Of a stretch of DNA of 49,606 nucleotides, positions 1-8,543 are shown in pieces. Position 1 is the first letter of the stretch. Each line of letters starts with the position of its first letter. The position numbers and the translations under genes were made by a program. The stretch is taken from positions 1 through 49,606 of the forward strand of contig CAZHBA010000045.1 in assembly GCA_964530225.1 (NCBI GenBank), in the 5' to 3' direction. Below the pieces are notes generated by a model that was not told the origin of the DNA, searched no databases, and was given only the letters and a program-made list of their open reading frames with translations. The DNA comes from CAZHBA01 sp964530225. GTDB taxonomy: Bacteria; Pseudomonadota; Alphaproteobacteria; UBA6615.

Positions 1-1
1 C

Positions 2-640
2 GAACCTGGCGGCATGTACCGCGTCGGCCATTGGATCACCCGCGGCGTCGACACAAATTCGATGGGCGCTCTCTCTGCGGGCCCGGCGACGGTGATGATC
101 TTTTTCCGCGCCGTCGATGTGGAGGCGATTGCCAGAAACCAGGTATCCGGGCTGCGCCTGTCAGTTACGGCAACGCGGCGCAATCCGCCAGAATGTATCG
201 AAGCGCGCGCCAAGGTAACTAGCAAGATGAACCAGATTCTAGCCGAGCTCGACGCGGCGTCGAACGATGCGTTGTCGCTGATGCTCGATATCCGTGGCAA
301 TGTGGCCGAGAACTCGGTGGCAAACTTCTTCATCGTGCGCAACGACACGGTGTGGACGCCGCCGGAGCGTAACATCCTCGAAGGGGTGACCCGTATCGTC
401 GTGTTCGAACTGTGCAAGCGGCTGGGTATTCCGATCGAAGAACGCGATTTCACCATGTACGACGTGTCGCAGGCGCAAGAGTGTTTCCTCACCTCGAGCG
501 CCATATGCGCTATGCCGGTACGCGAGATTGACAGCTTCCGGCCTAGCCTCGAGCTGCCGGGGCCGGTGACGAGCCAGCTGATCGGCGCGTTCGCTGCCGA
601 AACTGGCTTCGATTTTGCCAAGCTGCCGAAAGCGGCGTAG
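2..640 (+). CDS. Class IV aminotransferase (BCAT-like), 5' truncated
   Basis: C-terminal part of a PLP-dependent fold-type IV aminotransferase, the branched-chain amino acid / D-amino acid aminotransferase family. The frame is open from the window edge through base 2, so the ATG at 14 is probably internal and the N-terminus lies outside. A lysine-rich stretch (ARAKVTSKMNQILAELDA) matches the region around the Schiff-base lysine. GNVAENSVANFFIV followed by ILEGVTR matches the family signature that binds the cofactor phosphate and carboxylate. The substrate cannot be assigned. The gene converges on the amidohydrolase that ends 16 bases downstream. Family call is secure; identity as BCAT, DAAT or ADC lyase is open. 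Confidence 0.85.
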   Translation, partial: EPGGMYRVGHWITRGVDTNSMGALSAGPATVMIFFRAVDVEAIARNQVSGLRLSVTATRRNPPECIEARAKVTSKMNQILAELDAASNDALSLMLDIRGNVAENSVANFFIVRNDTVWTPPERNILEGVTRIVVFELCKRLGIPIEERDFTMYDVSQAQECFLTSSAICAMPVREIDSFRPSLELPGPVTSQLIGAFAAETGFDFAKLPKAA

Positions 641-656
641 CCCCGCCGGGTTTTGT

Positions 657-1739
657 CTAGCTCTTTGCCTCGACCGCTAGGTTGAGCAACCGCGCCGCGT
701 TGCCGCCCCATACCAGCGCCTTGTCCTCCTCGGAGAGGCCCTGGACGGAATCGACATGGCCGACTGGATCGGGCTCCGCCATATCGTAGGGATAATCGGT
801 GCCCATCATGATGTGATCGGCGCCCCACGCGTCGATTAGGTGGCGTAATTGTGTCTCCGTAAACACCAAGGAATCGAAATACAGTTTCTTCAGATAGTAA
901 GACGGCGGATTGGGTAGATCGCCATGCACGTCTTCGCGGGTCGGGTATGGATGGTCGAGCCGGCCCCAATAGCCGGGCAGGTAGCCGCCACCATGAGCAA
1001 TACACACTTTGAGGCCGGGGAACTTCTCGAGATAGCCGTCGAACACCAGATGGCCGATGGCCAGCGATGATTCCAGCGGATGGCCGATCAGATTGGTGAA
1101 GTAATGATCCTTCATGCGAGTGCCTTCGGTGGTGCCGAGGGGGTGCATGAAGATCAGCATGTCGAGTTCCTCGATGCGGGCGAAAAACTTCTCCAGCCCG
1201 GCGCGGGTCAGTTCCTGCCCCTCGACGTTGGTGCCTATTTCGACAGCGCGCATGCCATGTTCGTTGTGGCAGCGCTCTAGCTCGGCGACCGCCATTTCGC
1301 AATTTTGCAACGGTACCGAGCACATGGGCACGAAGCGGTCGGGATATAGTCCGACGATCTCGCCGATGCGGTCGTTGGCGACGCGCGCCACATCGCGGCC
1401 TAGTTCCGGCTCCGCCCAGTAGGTGTAATGGAACGGCGAGGGCGAGATCGCCTGCACGTCGACGCTGCAGGCGTCCATATCGGCGATCCGTAGCTCTGGG
1501 TCCGTCAGCTTGGGCATCAGGATCTCGTTTTGCTCCATATTCAAACCACGTGTTAGATCGCTGGCGAAGTGGATCACCGGCAATTGCTCGATCGTCCATT
1601 TGCCGTCCACCATGGCGTCGCACTTGGGCACGTGCACATGACAGTGAATGTCGACCGTCAGGTGTTTGCGGCCACTTTTAACGGTGTGGCTGTGGCCATG
1701 GTCGGTTGCTGGCGTGTGTGTGGAACATTTAAACAGCAT
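657..1739 (-). CDS. ACMSD-like metal-dependent amidohydrolase (amidohydrolase 2 family)
   Basis: A 360-residue TIM-barrel hydrolase or decarboxylase resembling aminocarboxymuconate-semialdehyde decarboxylase and gamma-resorcylate decarboxylase. The HxH metal motif is His32-Cys-His34, further ligand histidines lie in the FMHPLG and IAHGGG segments, and the metal Asp is in GTDYPY near residue 315. I start at the ATG at 1739 because GGAGGAG lies six bases upstream. A longer frame from 1769 would add ten polar residues and has no comparable ribosome site. Members typically decarboxylate or hydrolyse ring-cleavage products of aromatics, without oxygen. An inverted repeat lies about 40 bases upstream. 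The exact substrate is unknown. Confidence 0.88.
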   Translation of the reverse strand: MLFKCSTHTPATDHGHSHTVKSGRKHLTVDIHCHVHVPKCDAMVDGKWTIEQLPVIHFASDLTRGLNMEQNEILMPKLTDPELRIADMDACSVDVQAISPSPFHYTYWAEPELGRDVARVANDRIGEIVGLYPDRFVPMCSVPLQNCEMAVAELERCHNEHGMRAVEIGTNVEGQELTRAGLEKFFARIEELDMLIFMHPLGTTEGTRMKDHYFTNLIGHPLESSLAIGHLVFDGYLEKFPGLKVCIAHGGGYLPGYWGRLDHPYPTREDVHGDLPNPPSYYLKKLYFDSLVFTETQLRHLIDAWGADHIMMGTDYPYDMAEPDPVGHVDSVQGLSEEDKALVWGGNAARLLNLAVEAKS

Positions 1740-2251
1740 CGTGTTCTCCTCCGATTCGTTATTATTCACTTAGAAGATGGAACGGACTTTGCTCGTTCCG
1801 GTGTGATGTCATTGTTTATCAGAGCAAGTGTAATTGACTTCAGTTTAGTTCGCTGAATTTTCGAAATCGACTAATTTGCCTAGCTTTATTTTACAATCAT
1901 TGGTGCCGGCTTTGTATTTGCTGCGGTCGATTGGTTGATCATTTTACTTCCAATTACCCAACGCGATGAAAAATATTGATATATTCTCGTTACAAATGAA
2001 TTACTTATATAGCGTGAGCGCTTCGAAGGCGCGAAGCAATAGCGGATCAATAGTGCATGAGTGTAATTTTTGGGCACGTTGCTGCCGTTTTGGTCACGCC
2101 GTAGCGGGATCAGCAATTAAGGGAACAAGAGAACGCACGAATTGTGTCAGTCACATACAAATTACCATTTGGCACGGCGACTGCGCTGACTAAGGAAACG
2201 CGAGATCAGTCTCAGTTGAAAGAGCATTTTAATCCTGAAGGAGATGTTTGA
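1740..2251. other. AT-rich intergenic region with no supported gene
   Basis: About 510 bases separate the amidohydrolase start from the decayed secreted-protein gene. The stretch is visibly AT-richer than its surroundings. Short open frames on both strands have no ribosome site and no recognisable protein. It holds two small inverted repeats, GGAACG/CGTTCC at 1779-1799 and GCTTCG/CGAAGC at 2020-2037. It presumably carries the divergent promoters for the flanking genes. No RNA gene is recognised. Confidence 0.5.
1779..1799. promoter_or_regulatory. Inverted repeat upstream of the amidohydrolase gene
   Basis: GGAACG, a nine-base spacer, then CGTTCC form a perfect 6+6 inverted repeat about 40 bases upstream of the amidohydrolase start on the minus strand. 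The position would suit a repressor or activator site for that gene. A weak hairpin or chance repeat is equally possible. No promoter boxes are clear beside it. Confidence 0.3.
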
Positions 2252-2574
2252 ATGAAGCGCATAGCGCTGCTAGGTGGAACGGCCATTGCGGCTATAATGG
2301 CCTCTTATCCGGCGAGTGGTGAGACGTTAGCTTAAAATACGCCAGCGGTCCGTGGGCCGTATAGGTAGACTATTACGGATCTACGATGTCAAATTCCTTT
2401 GACACCGGCGATACCAAGAACATAGTTCTGTTGTTTGATGGCGAGTACGCAATAGCATCGGGCTAGACGCTTGCCGGCAACCTAAACTTTGCTGATGCAG
2501 AAAACAGGAATCGTACGCAAGGCGACGACACTGATGGTACTGCCCTACTTATTTACATTATCTCTACCTTCTAA
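2252..2574 (+). pseudogene. Decayed gene for a small secreted protein
   Basis: An ATG at 2252 follows GAAGGAG and opens a typical signal peptide, MKRIALLGGTAIAAIMA then SYPASGETLA, which stops at TAA 2333. From about 2341, in a different frame, coding-like sequence runs on: ASGPWAV, stop, VDYYGSTMSNSFDTG, then IVLLFDGEYAIASG, stop, TLAGNLNFADAENRN, ending at TAA 2572. A strong terminator follows. The three internal stops (TAA 2333, TAG 2362, TAG 2464) each sit where CAA or CAG glutamine would fit, so C-to-T transitions plus one frameshift explain the pattern. A 26-residue secreted peptide remains possible. The ancestral family is not recognised. Confidence 0.6.
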
Positions 2575-2596
2575 CCCTCTGTTCCATACAGTTTTT

Positions 2597-2632
2597 AAGC
2601 GCCCCGCACCGCGGGGCGCTTTTCTTTTTTTA
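2597..2632 (+). terminator. Rho-independent terminator
   Basis: AGCGCCCCGC (2598-2607), loop ACC, then GCGGGGCGCT (2611-2620) form a perfect ten-base-pair GC-rich stem. A tract of eleven T interrupted by one C follows. Orientation and position make it the terminator of the decayed secreted-protein gene that ends at 2574. It also insulates against the molybdoenzyme gene that ends at 2669 on the other strand. Confidence 0.9.
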
Positions 2633-2668
2633 AAGCATATTTGAGCGCTCTATTGGCCGGGGGCTACA

Positions 2669-5026
2669 CTAGCGTTCGACGATGACCGGCGGTTTGAACG
2701 CGGTCACCGGCGGCAGCGGTCCGTCGTATTTCTCGATCTCGACTAGGGCGCTCTGGGCGATCGGGCCCTGGCCAAGCCGTGACGTACCCTTGTCGAGGGT
2801 CAATACGTTGGGATTTCCGTGCTTGTCCAGACTGCCCGGGATATCCCGGTCTGCGGGGTCGTACCAGGCGCCGGTCGATAGTTGTACGACACCTTTTCTT
2901 ACCTCGGGCGTGACTACCGCACCGGCGAGTAGTTCGCCACGGTTGTTGAATAGGCGCACGATGTCGCCGTTGGCCAAGCCGCGTGCTTCAGCATTAGCTG
3001 GGTGGATCCACACCGGTTCACGATCCTTTACCTTGCTCTCGCGGCTAATCTTGCCGTTATCCATCTGGCTGTGCAGGCGGGTGCGCGGCTGGTTGGAGAT
3101 CATGTGCAACGGATATTGTGCGGCGACCTTACCGCCCAACCACTCGGTCGGCTCGAGCCAGGTCGGATGGCCCGGGCAGTCATCGTAGCCGTAACCGTCG
3201 ATTCTCTCGGAAAAGATTTCGATCCGGCCCGACGGAGTAGATAAAGCGTGTTGATCGAGGTTGGCACGGTAATTGGCGAACATGACGAAGGGGTCGTCGG
3301 GCTTCGCTATCTCGATATGACCCTCGTTCCAGAACGTGTCGAAGGAAGGCAGGGTCATGTCACGCTCGGCGGCACGCTGACGAGTACGGTCGTAGAGATG
3401 GCGTAGCCAGTCGTCTTCGTCGCGGTTCTCGGTGAATGTTGATTCGGTGCCTAATCGCCGCGCTAGGCCGCGAAAGATATCGTAATCGTGGCGGGCCTCG
3501 CCGATAGGCTCGATGGTTTGCTCCATAGCCAGAATGAAGCGGTCGTGCGTCGTTGCGCCGATGTCGTTGCGCTCCAAAGTCGTCGTTGAAGGCAGCACGA
3601 TATCGGAGTATTTCGCCGTCGGCGTCCACCAGGGCTCGTTGACAATAATGGTTTCCGGCTGCTGCCACGCCTCGATCAGGCGGTTCAGGTCCTGATGGTG
3701 GTGGAACGGGTTACCGCCGCACCAGTAGATCAGGCGGATGTCGGGATAGGTGCGCCGCTTGCCGTCGAAATCGTATGCTGCTCCGGGGTTGAGCAGCGCA
3801 TCGGCGATGCGCGCCACCGGTATCCAGCTATTGCACGGGTTCTCGCCAACCGGCAGCGCCGGCGATGGTACCAGTTTACGCGGATTGCCAATGTTGCCCA
3901 TGCTGCCATAGCCGAACCCGAAACCGCCACCCGGCAGACCGATTTGGCCGATCATGGCGGCGAGCACTACGGTCATCCAGAACGGCTGCTCGCCATGGTC
4001 GCCGCGCTGCAGCGACCAGTTGGTGTTGATCAGGGTGCGCTTCGACGCCATGCGGCGGGCCAGAGTGCGGATCGTCTCGGCTTCTATCTGGCAGATCGGT
4101 GCCGCCCAATCGGCGTCTTTCGGAAGGCCGTCCCCGCCGCCAAGCAAATAGTGGGTGAAACGGTCGTAGCCGACACAGTATTTCTCCAAAAACAGCCGGT
4201 CGGCCAGGCCTTCGCTTTCTAGGGTATGCGCCAGGGCGAGCATTAGCGCCATGTCGGTGTTGGGCCGCAGGTCCAGCCACTCGGCGTCGAGGAAGTCGGC
4301 GGCGTCGTCACGGATCGGCGACACATTGACGAAGTTGATGCCGGCCTCTCGCGCTTTTTTCAGAAAGGGCCCAGCGACGTGTTGCGCTGGTCCGCCCGAC
4401 GACACTTGCGCATTCTTCAGAGGAATGCCGCCGAAGGCGACGATCAGCTCGGCGTTACCGATGATCGAGTCCCAGGTCGATGTCTGCACCATCGCCGCCT
4501 GGGCGCTACCCAGTACATAAGGCAAAATTGCATAGCCGGCGGCAATCGAATAGGTGTGAACCTGGGTGGTAAAGCCGCCAATGGTGCCGAGAAACCGCTG
4601 CAGTTGCGTCCTGGCGCGATGGAAGCACCCGGCGCTCGACCAGCCGTAGGAGCCGCCGAAGATGGCGTGGTTGCCGTGCTCGCTGCGCACCCGCTCGAGT
4701 TCGCCGGCGACCAGATCGAGCGCTTCGTCCCAGGGCACAGTGACGAAAGGTTCGGTGCCACGCTTCTCGCGGGTGCCACCGGGGCCATGGTCGAGCCAGC
4801 CCTTGCGCACCATTGGCCGGGTGACCCGGCTCTCGTCGTAGACCGCATCGACCATCGAGTGAATGATCGGCGAGGGATCGGGGTCTTGCGCGAACGGGCG
4901 CACGCCGACCAGGCGGCCATCCTCAACTTCCGCAATGAATGTGCCCCAATGGGAGGTATGAAACCGGTCCGTGCGCGCCATCTGCGGCGTTTCCCCGTGG
5001 TTGTCCGGTGCTGCCGAGCGCGCCAT
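2669..5026 (-). CDS. DMSO-reductase-family molybdoenzyme (BisC/TorZ-like)
   Basis: A 785-residue molybdopterin-guanine-dinucleotide enzyme that would reduce S-oxides or N-oxides. Tyr127-Gly-Trp129 matches the Tyr114/Trp116 pair of Rhodobacter DMSO reductase. Ser160 in HTYSIAAGYAILP lies exactly 33 residues later, the spacing of the molybdenum-ligand serine (147 there). No N-terminal Cys-rich iron-sulfur motif and no twin-arginine signal are seen, so it is probably cytoplasmic like biotin/methionine sulfoxide reductase rather than periplasmic TorA. The C-terminal MGD-binding domain is present (ISNQPRTRLHSQ near residue 645). A second start at Met16 is possible. It diverges from the SDR gene, and no redox partner gene is adjacent. 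Confidence 0.88.
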   Translation of the reverse strand: MARSAAPDNHGETPQMARTDRFHTSHWGTFIAEVEDGRLVGVRPFAQDPDPSPIIHSMVDAVYDESRVTRPMVRKGWLDHGPGGTREKRGTEPFVTVPWDEALDLVAGELERVRSEHGNHAIFGGSYGWSSAGCFHRARTQLQRFLGTIGGFTTQVHTYSIAAGYAILPYVLGSAQAAMVQTSTWDSIIGNAELIVAFGGIPLKNAQVSSGGPAQHVAGPFLKKAREAGINFVNVSPIRDDAADFLDAEWLDLRPNTDMALMLALAHTLESEGLADRLFLEKYCVGYDRFTHYLLGGGDGLPKDADWAAPICQIEAETIRTLARRMASKRTLINTNWSLQRGDHGEQPFWMTVVLAAMIGQIGLPGGGFGFGYGSMGNIGNPRKLVPSPALPVGENPCNSWIPVARIADALLNPGAAYDFDGKRRTYPDIRLIYWCGGNPFHHHQDLNRLIEAWQQPETIIVNEPWWTPTAKYSDIVLPSTTTLERNDIGATTHDRFILAMEQTIEPIGEARHDYDIFRGLARRLGTESTFTENRDEDDWLRHLYDRTRQRAAERDMTLPSFDTFWNEGHIEIAKPDDPFVMFANYRANLDQHALSTPSGRIEIFSERIDGYGYDDCPGHPTWLEPTEWLGGKVAAQYPLHMISNQPRTRLHSQMDNGKISRESKVKDREPVWIHPANAEARGLANGDIVRLFNNRGELLAGAVVTPEVRKGVVQLSTGAWYDPADRDIPGSLDKHGNPNVLTLDKGTSRLGQGPIAQSALVEIEKYDGPLPPVTAFKPPVIVER

Positions 5027-5115
5027 TGTCCTTACCCACGCGCATATGTCAAAGGAAGCGTGACTTCGTGTTAGTGTTGTCCAGTCATAGGTGCGGGAGT
5101 TACAGGGGGGGCGAA

Positions 5116-5907
5116 TTGGATATCAGGCTCGATGGAAAAACAGCATTAATCACTGGTGGCAGCGAGGGGCTCGGCCGGGCGATGGGGCGCAAATTCGCTG
5201 AATCTGGGGCCAATGTGGCGCTACTGGCGCGCGACCCCGGCAAATTGGAGGATGCTCAGCGCGAAATTGCCGATGCCGTGGCAGGGACCCAGGCCCGGGT
5301 TGAGATGGTTAACTGCGACGTCACCGATCCAGCGCAGATTCAAGCCGCATGGGACTCTGTTACGGGATCCCTGGGGACGGTCGACATTTTGGTCAACAAC
5401 GCGGGTGCGACCGCGTTCGGGCCGTTTTTAGATATCACCGATGAGATGTGGCAGGCCGACCTCGATCTCAAACTAATGGCCGCCATCCGGCTTGCGCGGC
5501 TCGCGATGCCAACAATGGCGAATCAGAAATGGGGAAGAATTATCAACGTGTTGGCGGTGAGTGCTAAGGCACCAGGTGCGGCAAGCGCTCCCACATCGGT
5601 GTCGCGTGCTGCCGGTATGGCGTTGACCAAAGTTCTGTCCGCCGAGGGCGCACCGGACAATGTACTGGTCAATTCGCTGTTGGTAGGGCTGATAAAGTCG
5701 GGTCAGCACGAGCGTCGACACCAGGTAAATGCGCCAGAAAAATCGTTCGAGGACTACATTGCGCCGATGGAAGCTAAATTGCCCATTGGCCGTATCGGTG
5801 AGGCCGAGGAATTCGCCAACATGGCTTGTTTCCTTGTTTCCGATGCGGGTTCTTATGTGACCGGGTGCGCAATCAACGTCGATGGTGGCCGCTCACCAGT
5901 CGTTTAA
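5116..5907 (+). CDS. SDR-family oxidoreductase with altered active site
   Basis: A 263-residue Rossmann-fold short-chain dehydrogenase-like protein. I choose the TTG at 5116 because AGGGGGGG lies five to twelve bases before it and the encoded residues lead directly into the first strand. A longer frame from 4939 runs antisense into the molybdoenzyme gene. The cofactor motif is TGGSEGLG (13-20) and NNAG is at 94-97. The catalytic YxxxK is missing: the aligned segment reads TSVSR, with Thr160 and Arg164. The C-terminal GGRSP end is normal. Other SDRs with this TSVSRAAG stretch exist, so it may be a real subfamily with different chemistry. No substrate can be given. Confidence 0.8.
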   Translation: MDIRLDGKTALITGGSEGLGRAMGRKFAESGANVALLARDPGKLEDAQREIADAVAGTQARVEMVNCDVTDPAQIQAAWDSVTGSLGTVDILVNNAGATAFGPFLDITDEMWQADLDLKLMAAIRLARLAMPTMANQKWGRIINVLAVSAKAPGAASAPTSVSRAAGMALTKVLSAEGAPDNVLVNSLLVGLIKSGQHERRHQVNAPEKSFEDYIAPMEAKLPIGRIGEAEEFANMACFLVSDAGSYVTGCAINVDGGRSPVV

Positions 5908-6006
5908 CCGGGATAGCTGATAGCTGAAGCAGGCACCAAAGATACGCTGAGACACGCTATCCGGCAGGCACAGCGAACTGACGAGACGGCCTGCGTCAAG
6001 GCGTCG

Positions 6007-6579
6007 ATGCGGCAAATTCCTTTCGAACAGGGCGACCGTGGCGCCATCGGGGCGTGGGGCCAACTGGACGTTCTGTTCAGCAATGCTGGTGTTAACGGCA
6101 CAAACGCGCCGATCACCGATTATCCCGAAGACATCTTCGATGATGTAATCGCGGTTAATGTGAAAGGTTCGTTTATAGCCTGCAAATTCGCCATCCCGCA
6201 TATGACGTTCGGCGATGGCATCATCGCCACGTCCAGCATCATGGGGGTGCAGGCGCGGTTTAACTCTGTCAGATATATCACTTCCAAACACGCGCTCGTC
6301 AGCATGGTCCGATGTGTGGCGCGGGAAGTGGCTGGTAAGAATATCCACGTGAATATTTTGGCACCGGAACCTATCGACAACGAGTTTCAGAACACTATCA
6401 AAGACCGCATCAGTAAAACGATGGGTATTGATGCGACCGCAATGCTCAATCAGATGATCCCCCTGGGGCGCCATGCACAACCCAATGAAGTTGCGAAATC
6501 CGTGCTTTTTCTGCCGTCCGATCAAATCAGCTTTTCCACCGGCAGCGTTTTTATGGCCGATGGCAGATTTAACGCCTAG
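6007..6579 (+). pseudogene. N-terminally truncated SDR remnant
   Basis: 190 residues covering only the later part of a short-chain dehydrogenase: LDVLFSNAGVNG, IIATSSIMG, the catalytic pair in YITSK, and a C-terminal FSTGSVFMADGRF. The first half, including the glycine-rich NAD(P) loop, is absent. The frame is open upstream to 5917 and reads TDETACVKA, which resembles the usual DVTD-E-VKAL helix, but no nucleotide-binding motif precedes it. The segment before LDVLFSNAG (GDRGAIGAWGQ) also looks short or scrambled. The ATG at 6007 has AAGG five bases upstream, so a product could be made but should not bind cofactor. It overlaps the convergent desaturase gene by four bases. Confidence 0.65.
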
Positions 6580-7646
6580 AAACTATGGCCGTTCTGATGT
6601 GCTGGTGATTGCAGGGGTTGGCTAATACGCACCGGCCGGTCCGATTGACGCATAAGGGCCTCGGAGAAAGAGACCAGCTTCCGCTGGTCTTTGTCCCACA
6701 GCCGCAGCTTGGTGCACGCAAAACTCTGAAAAAGTGTCAGGTGTCCAGCCTTGTTGAGATCAGGGAAGTCGCGCAGAACCTGGGGTAGCCGATAAAATGG
6801 AATGCGGCTGCCGAGGTGATGCACGTGGTGGATACCGATGTTGGCGGTAATCCAGCCCAGCACGCTAGGCAGATCGTAATGGGAACTGCCATTGAGCGAT
6901 GCATCAATGGATGTCCAGGTCTTGTCCTCCGCCCAGAACGTATCCTCGAACTGATGCTGGACGTAGAACAGCCACATACCGATCGAGGCGGCAATAAGAG
7001 TGATCGGAATTTGCACAAACAGAAACGGGCGGGCGCCTAGTAAATAGATCATAATGCCCGCCACGATAGCGATCATGGCATTAGTCCCCATGGCGCTGAT
7101 CCAGAACCGCTGATCGCCGGTGCTAATTCCGGGCGGAAAACGGTTGCGCAGCAAAAAGACATAGGCAGGTCCCAGCCCGAACAACACTAGGGGATGGCGA
7201 TAAAGCCGGTAAACAATGCGTTGAATGAGTGGCAACCCTTGGTACTCGCTAACGGTTAGGATGTTGACGTCGCCGACGCCACGTTTATCCAGGTTACCCG
7301 ATGTCGCGTGGTGGATTGCATGGCTGTGTTGCCAGACACCGTAGGGTGTCATTGTCAGGATTCCATGAACACGCCCGATCCAATCGTTGACGGCTTGCCG
7401 GCGGAAAAAGGCGCCATGTCCGCAGTCGTGCTGGATCACAAATATACGCATTAGAAACCCGCCCGCCGGCACACAGAAGGCGAGGGTCAGCCAGTAGCTG
7501 ATCGGAAACGCCCACCAGGCAGCCACCCAAAATACGACAAAGGGGATGTGGGTGACGATCAACTCGACCACGCTGCGCACGTGATCGGGCTGGCAATAGG
7601 AAACCAGCGCCGCCTGTAGGTTACAGGCAGGTGTTTTGTCGGTCAC
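6576..7646 (-). CDS. Membrane fatty acid desaturase
   Basis: A 356-residue di-iron membrane desaturase. All three histidine boxes are present: HDCGH (73-77), HSHAIHH (107-113) and HHVHH (273-277). Hydrophobic segments lie around 27-60, 185-205 and 205-230. The start is GTG at 7646 with only a weak ribosome site. Such enzymes introduce double bonds into acyl chains or hydroxylate alkyl groups at the cytoplasmic membrane. The gene is last in a minus-strand series of acyl-CoA genes, 36 bases after the crotonase-like gene, so it may be co-transcribed. Whether it acts on membrane lipid or on the pathway substrate is unknown. Confidence 0.85.
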   Translation of the reverse strand: MTDKTPACNLQAALVSYCQPDHVRSVVELIVTHIPFVVFWVAAWWAFPISYWLTLAFCVPAGGFLMRIFVIQHDCGHGAFFRRQAVNDWIGRVHGILTMTPYGVWQHSHAIHHATSGNLDKRGVGDVNILTVSEYQGLPLIQRIVYRLYRHPLVLFGLGPAYVFLLRNRFPPGISTGDQRFWISAMGTNAMIAIVAGIMIYLLGARPFLFVQIPITLIAASIGMWLFYVQHQFEDTFWAEDKTWTSIDASLNGSSHYDLPSVLGWITANIGIHHVHHLGSRIPFYRLPQVLRDFPDLNKAGHLTLFQSFACTKLRLWDKDQRKLVSFSEALMRQSDRPVRISQPLQSPAHQNGHSF

Positions 7647-7682
7647 GGACTGTGCCGATTGGTGCGTGTAACCCGTTCGACG

Positions 7683-8543
7683 TTAGTCGAAATTATTTTT
7701 CCTACCCTTTTTGACATAGGCGATGACATCGGAGATGTGGCGCCGGCCGTGGTGCTCGCTTTTGGCGGCCACCTGGGAAAACATCTGCATGGCCAGCCCG
7801 GCGTCGAAATCTTCGGTCATTCTGCGCTTCCAGGGGCGCCGTATAACTTGCGTTGACATGCGACGTGTGGTGCGCGGCTGGGTCATGATCTGATCGGCCA
7901 GTTCGTAGGCCCGCTCCACCAGTTTATCGCGCGGCACCACCTCGTTGACCATGCCCCAGTCGAGCGCCTGCTGGGCGTCGATGGCCTCGCCAGTCAGCAA
8001 AGCGTAAGCAGCCCGCTTGGTGCCGAGTAGTTCCTGGAAACAGACGTTGATGCCGTCGCCGGGAACCGAGCCGATGTCGTAATGCAGATCGTAAATAATC
8101 GTGTCTTCACTGCAGATTGTCAGGTCGCACATCAGACAAAGTTCGGTATGAAAACCGGGGCCATTGAGGGCACCTATGGTGGGAATCTCGAGATCGTTCA
8201 TCAGGGCGTATAGATTTACCCGGCCATCCTTGAAGGCGTACTCGTAAGCCCAGTAGTTGAGATCGTCTGCCTCGATTTTGAAACCCTCGGGATCGGGCTC
8301 CATCATGAAATCCTCGCCGGTGCCGGTGAAGATCATGACTTCGTTCTCCGGGTCGGCACCGACAGTCTTGAAAACTTGTGCCACCGAACGATGATTTTCG
8401 ACGCTCAATTGAATAGGCCCGTCCACGGTATGGGCCTGCACCAGAATGACGCCATCGTCACGCCGCTCCAACTTGTAGTTGTCCTTGAAGGTCTCTTTGT
8501 AATCTTCGAACTTGGGGTCCTCTATAAACTTGACTAACGACAT
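7683..8543 (-). CDS. Crotonase-superfamily hydrolase, 6-oxocamphor-hydrolase-like
   Basis: A 286-residue crotonase-fold protein with AAGGAG upstream of its ATG. It keeps the residues known for 6-oxocamphor hydrolase, a retro-Claisenase that cleaves a C-C bond in cyclic beta-diketones without CoA. His132 (GFHTEL), His154 (YDLHYD) and Asp163 (VPGDG) match His122, His145 and Asp154 there, with the nine-residue His-Asp spacing conserved and the His-His spacing one residue shorter. Enoyl-CoA hydratase glutamates are not in the usual context. The start overlaps the end of the MBL remnant by ten bases, implying co-transcription. Assignment as a beta-diketone hydrolase is inference; a CoA-ester role is the alternative. 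Confidence 0.75.
   Translation of the reverse strand: MSLVKFIEDPKFEDYKETFKDNYKLERRDDGVILVQAHTVDGPIQLSVENHRSVAQVFKTVGADPENEVMIFTGTGEDFMMEPDPEGFKIEADDLNYWAYEYAFKDGRVNLYALMNDLEIPTIGALNGPGFHTELCLMCDLTICSEDTIIYDLHYDIGSVPGDGINVCFQELLGTKRAAYALLTGEAIDAQQALDWGMVNEVVPRDKLVERAYELADQIMTQPRTTRRMSTQVIRRPWKRRMTEDFDAGLAMQMFSQVAAKSEHHGRRHISDVIAYVKKGRKNNFD

Noticed and set aside
1886..2116. Small minus-strand frame in the AT-rich gap
   Set aside because: No ribosome site, no hydrophobic or domain pattern, and atypical composition; could not be supported as a gene.
2333..2466. Stop-codon reassignment to glutamine
   Set aside because: All other genes in the window use TAA, TAG and TGA as normal ends, and the local frame change already marks the gene as decayed.
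4939..5115. Extended N-terminus for the SDR at 5116
   Set aside because: The extra sequence runs antisense inside the molybdoenzyme gene and its translation is unlike an SDR; the TTG at 5116 has a strong ribosome site.
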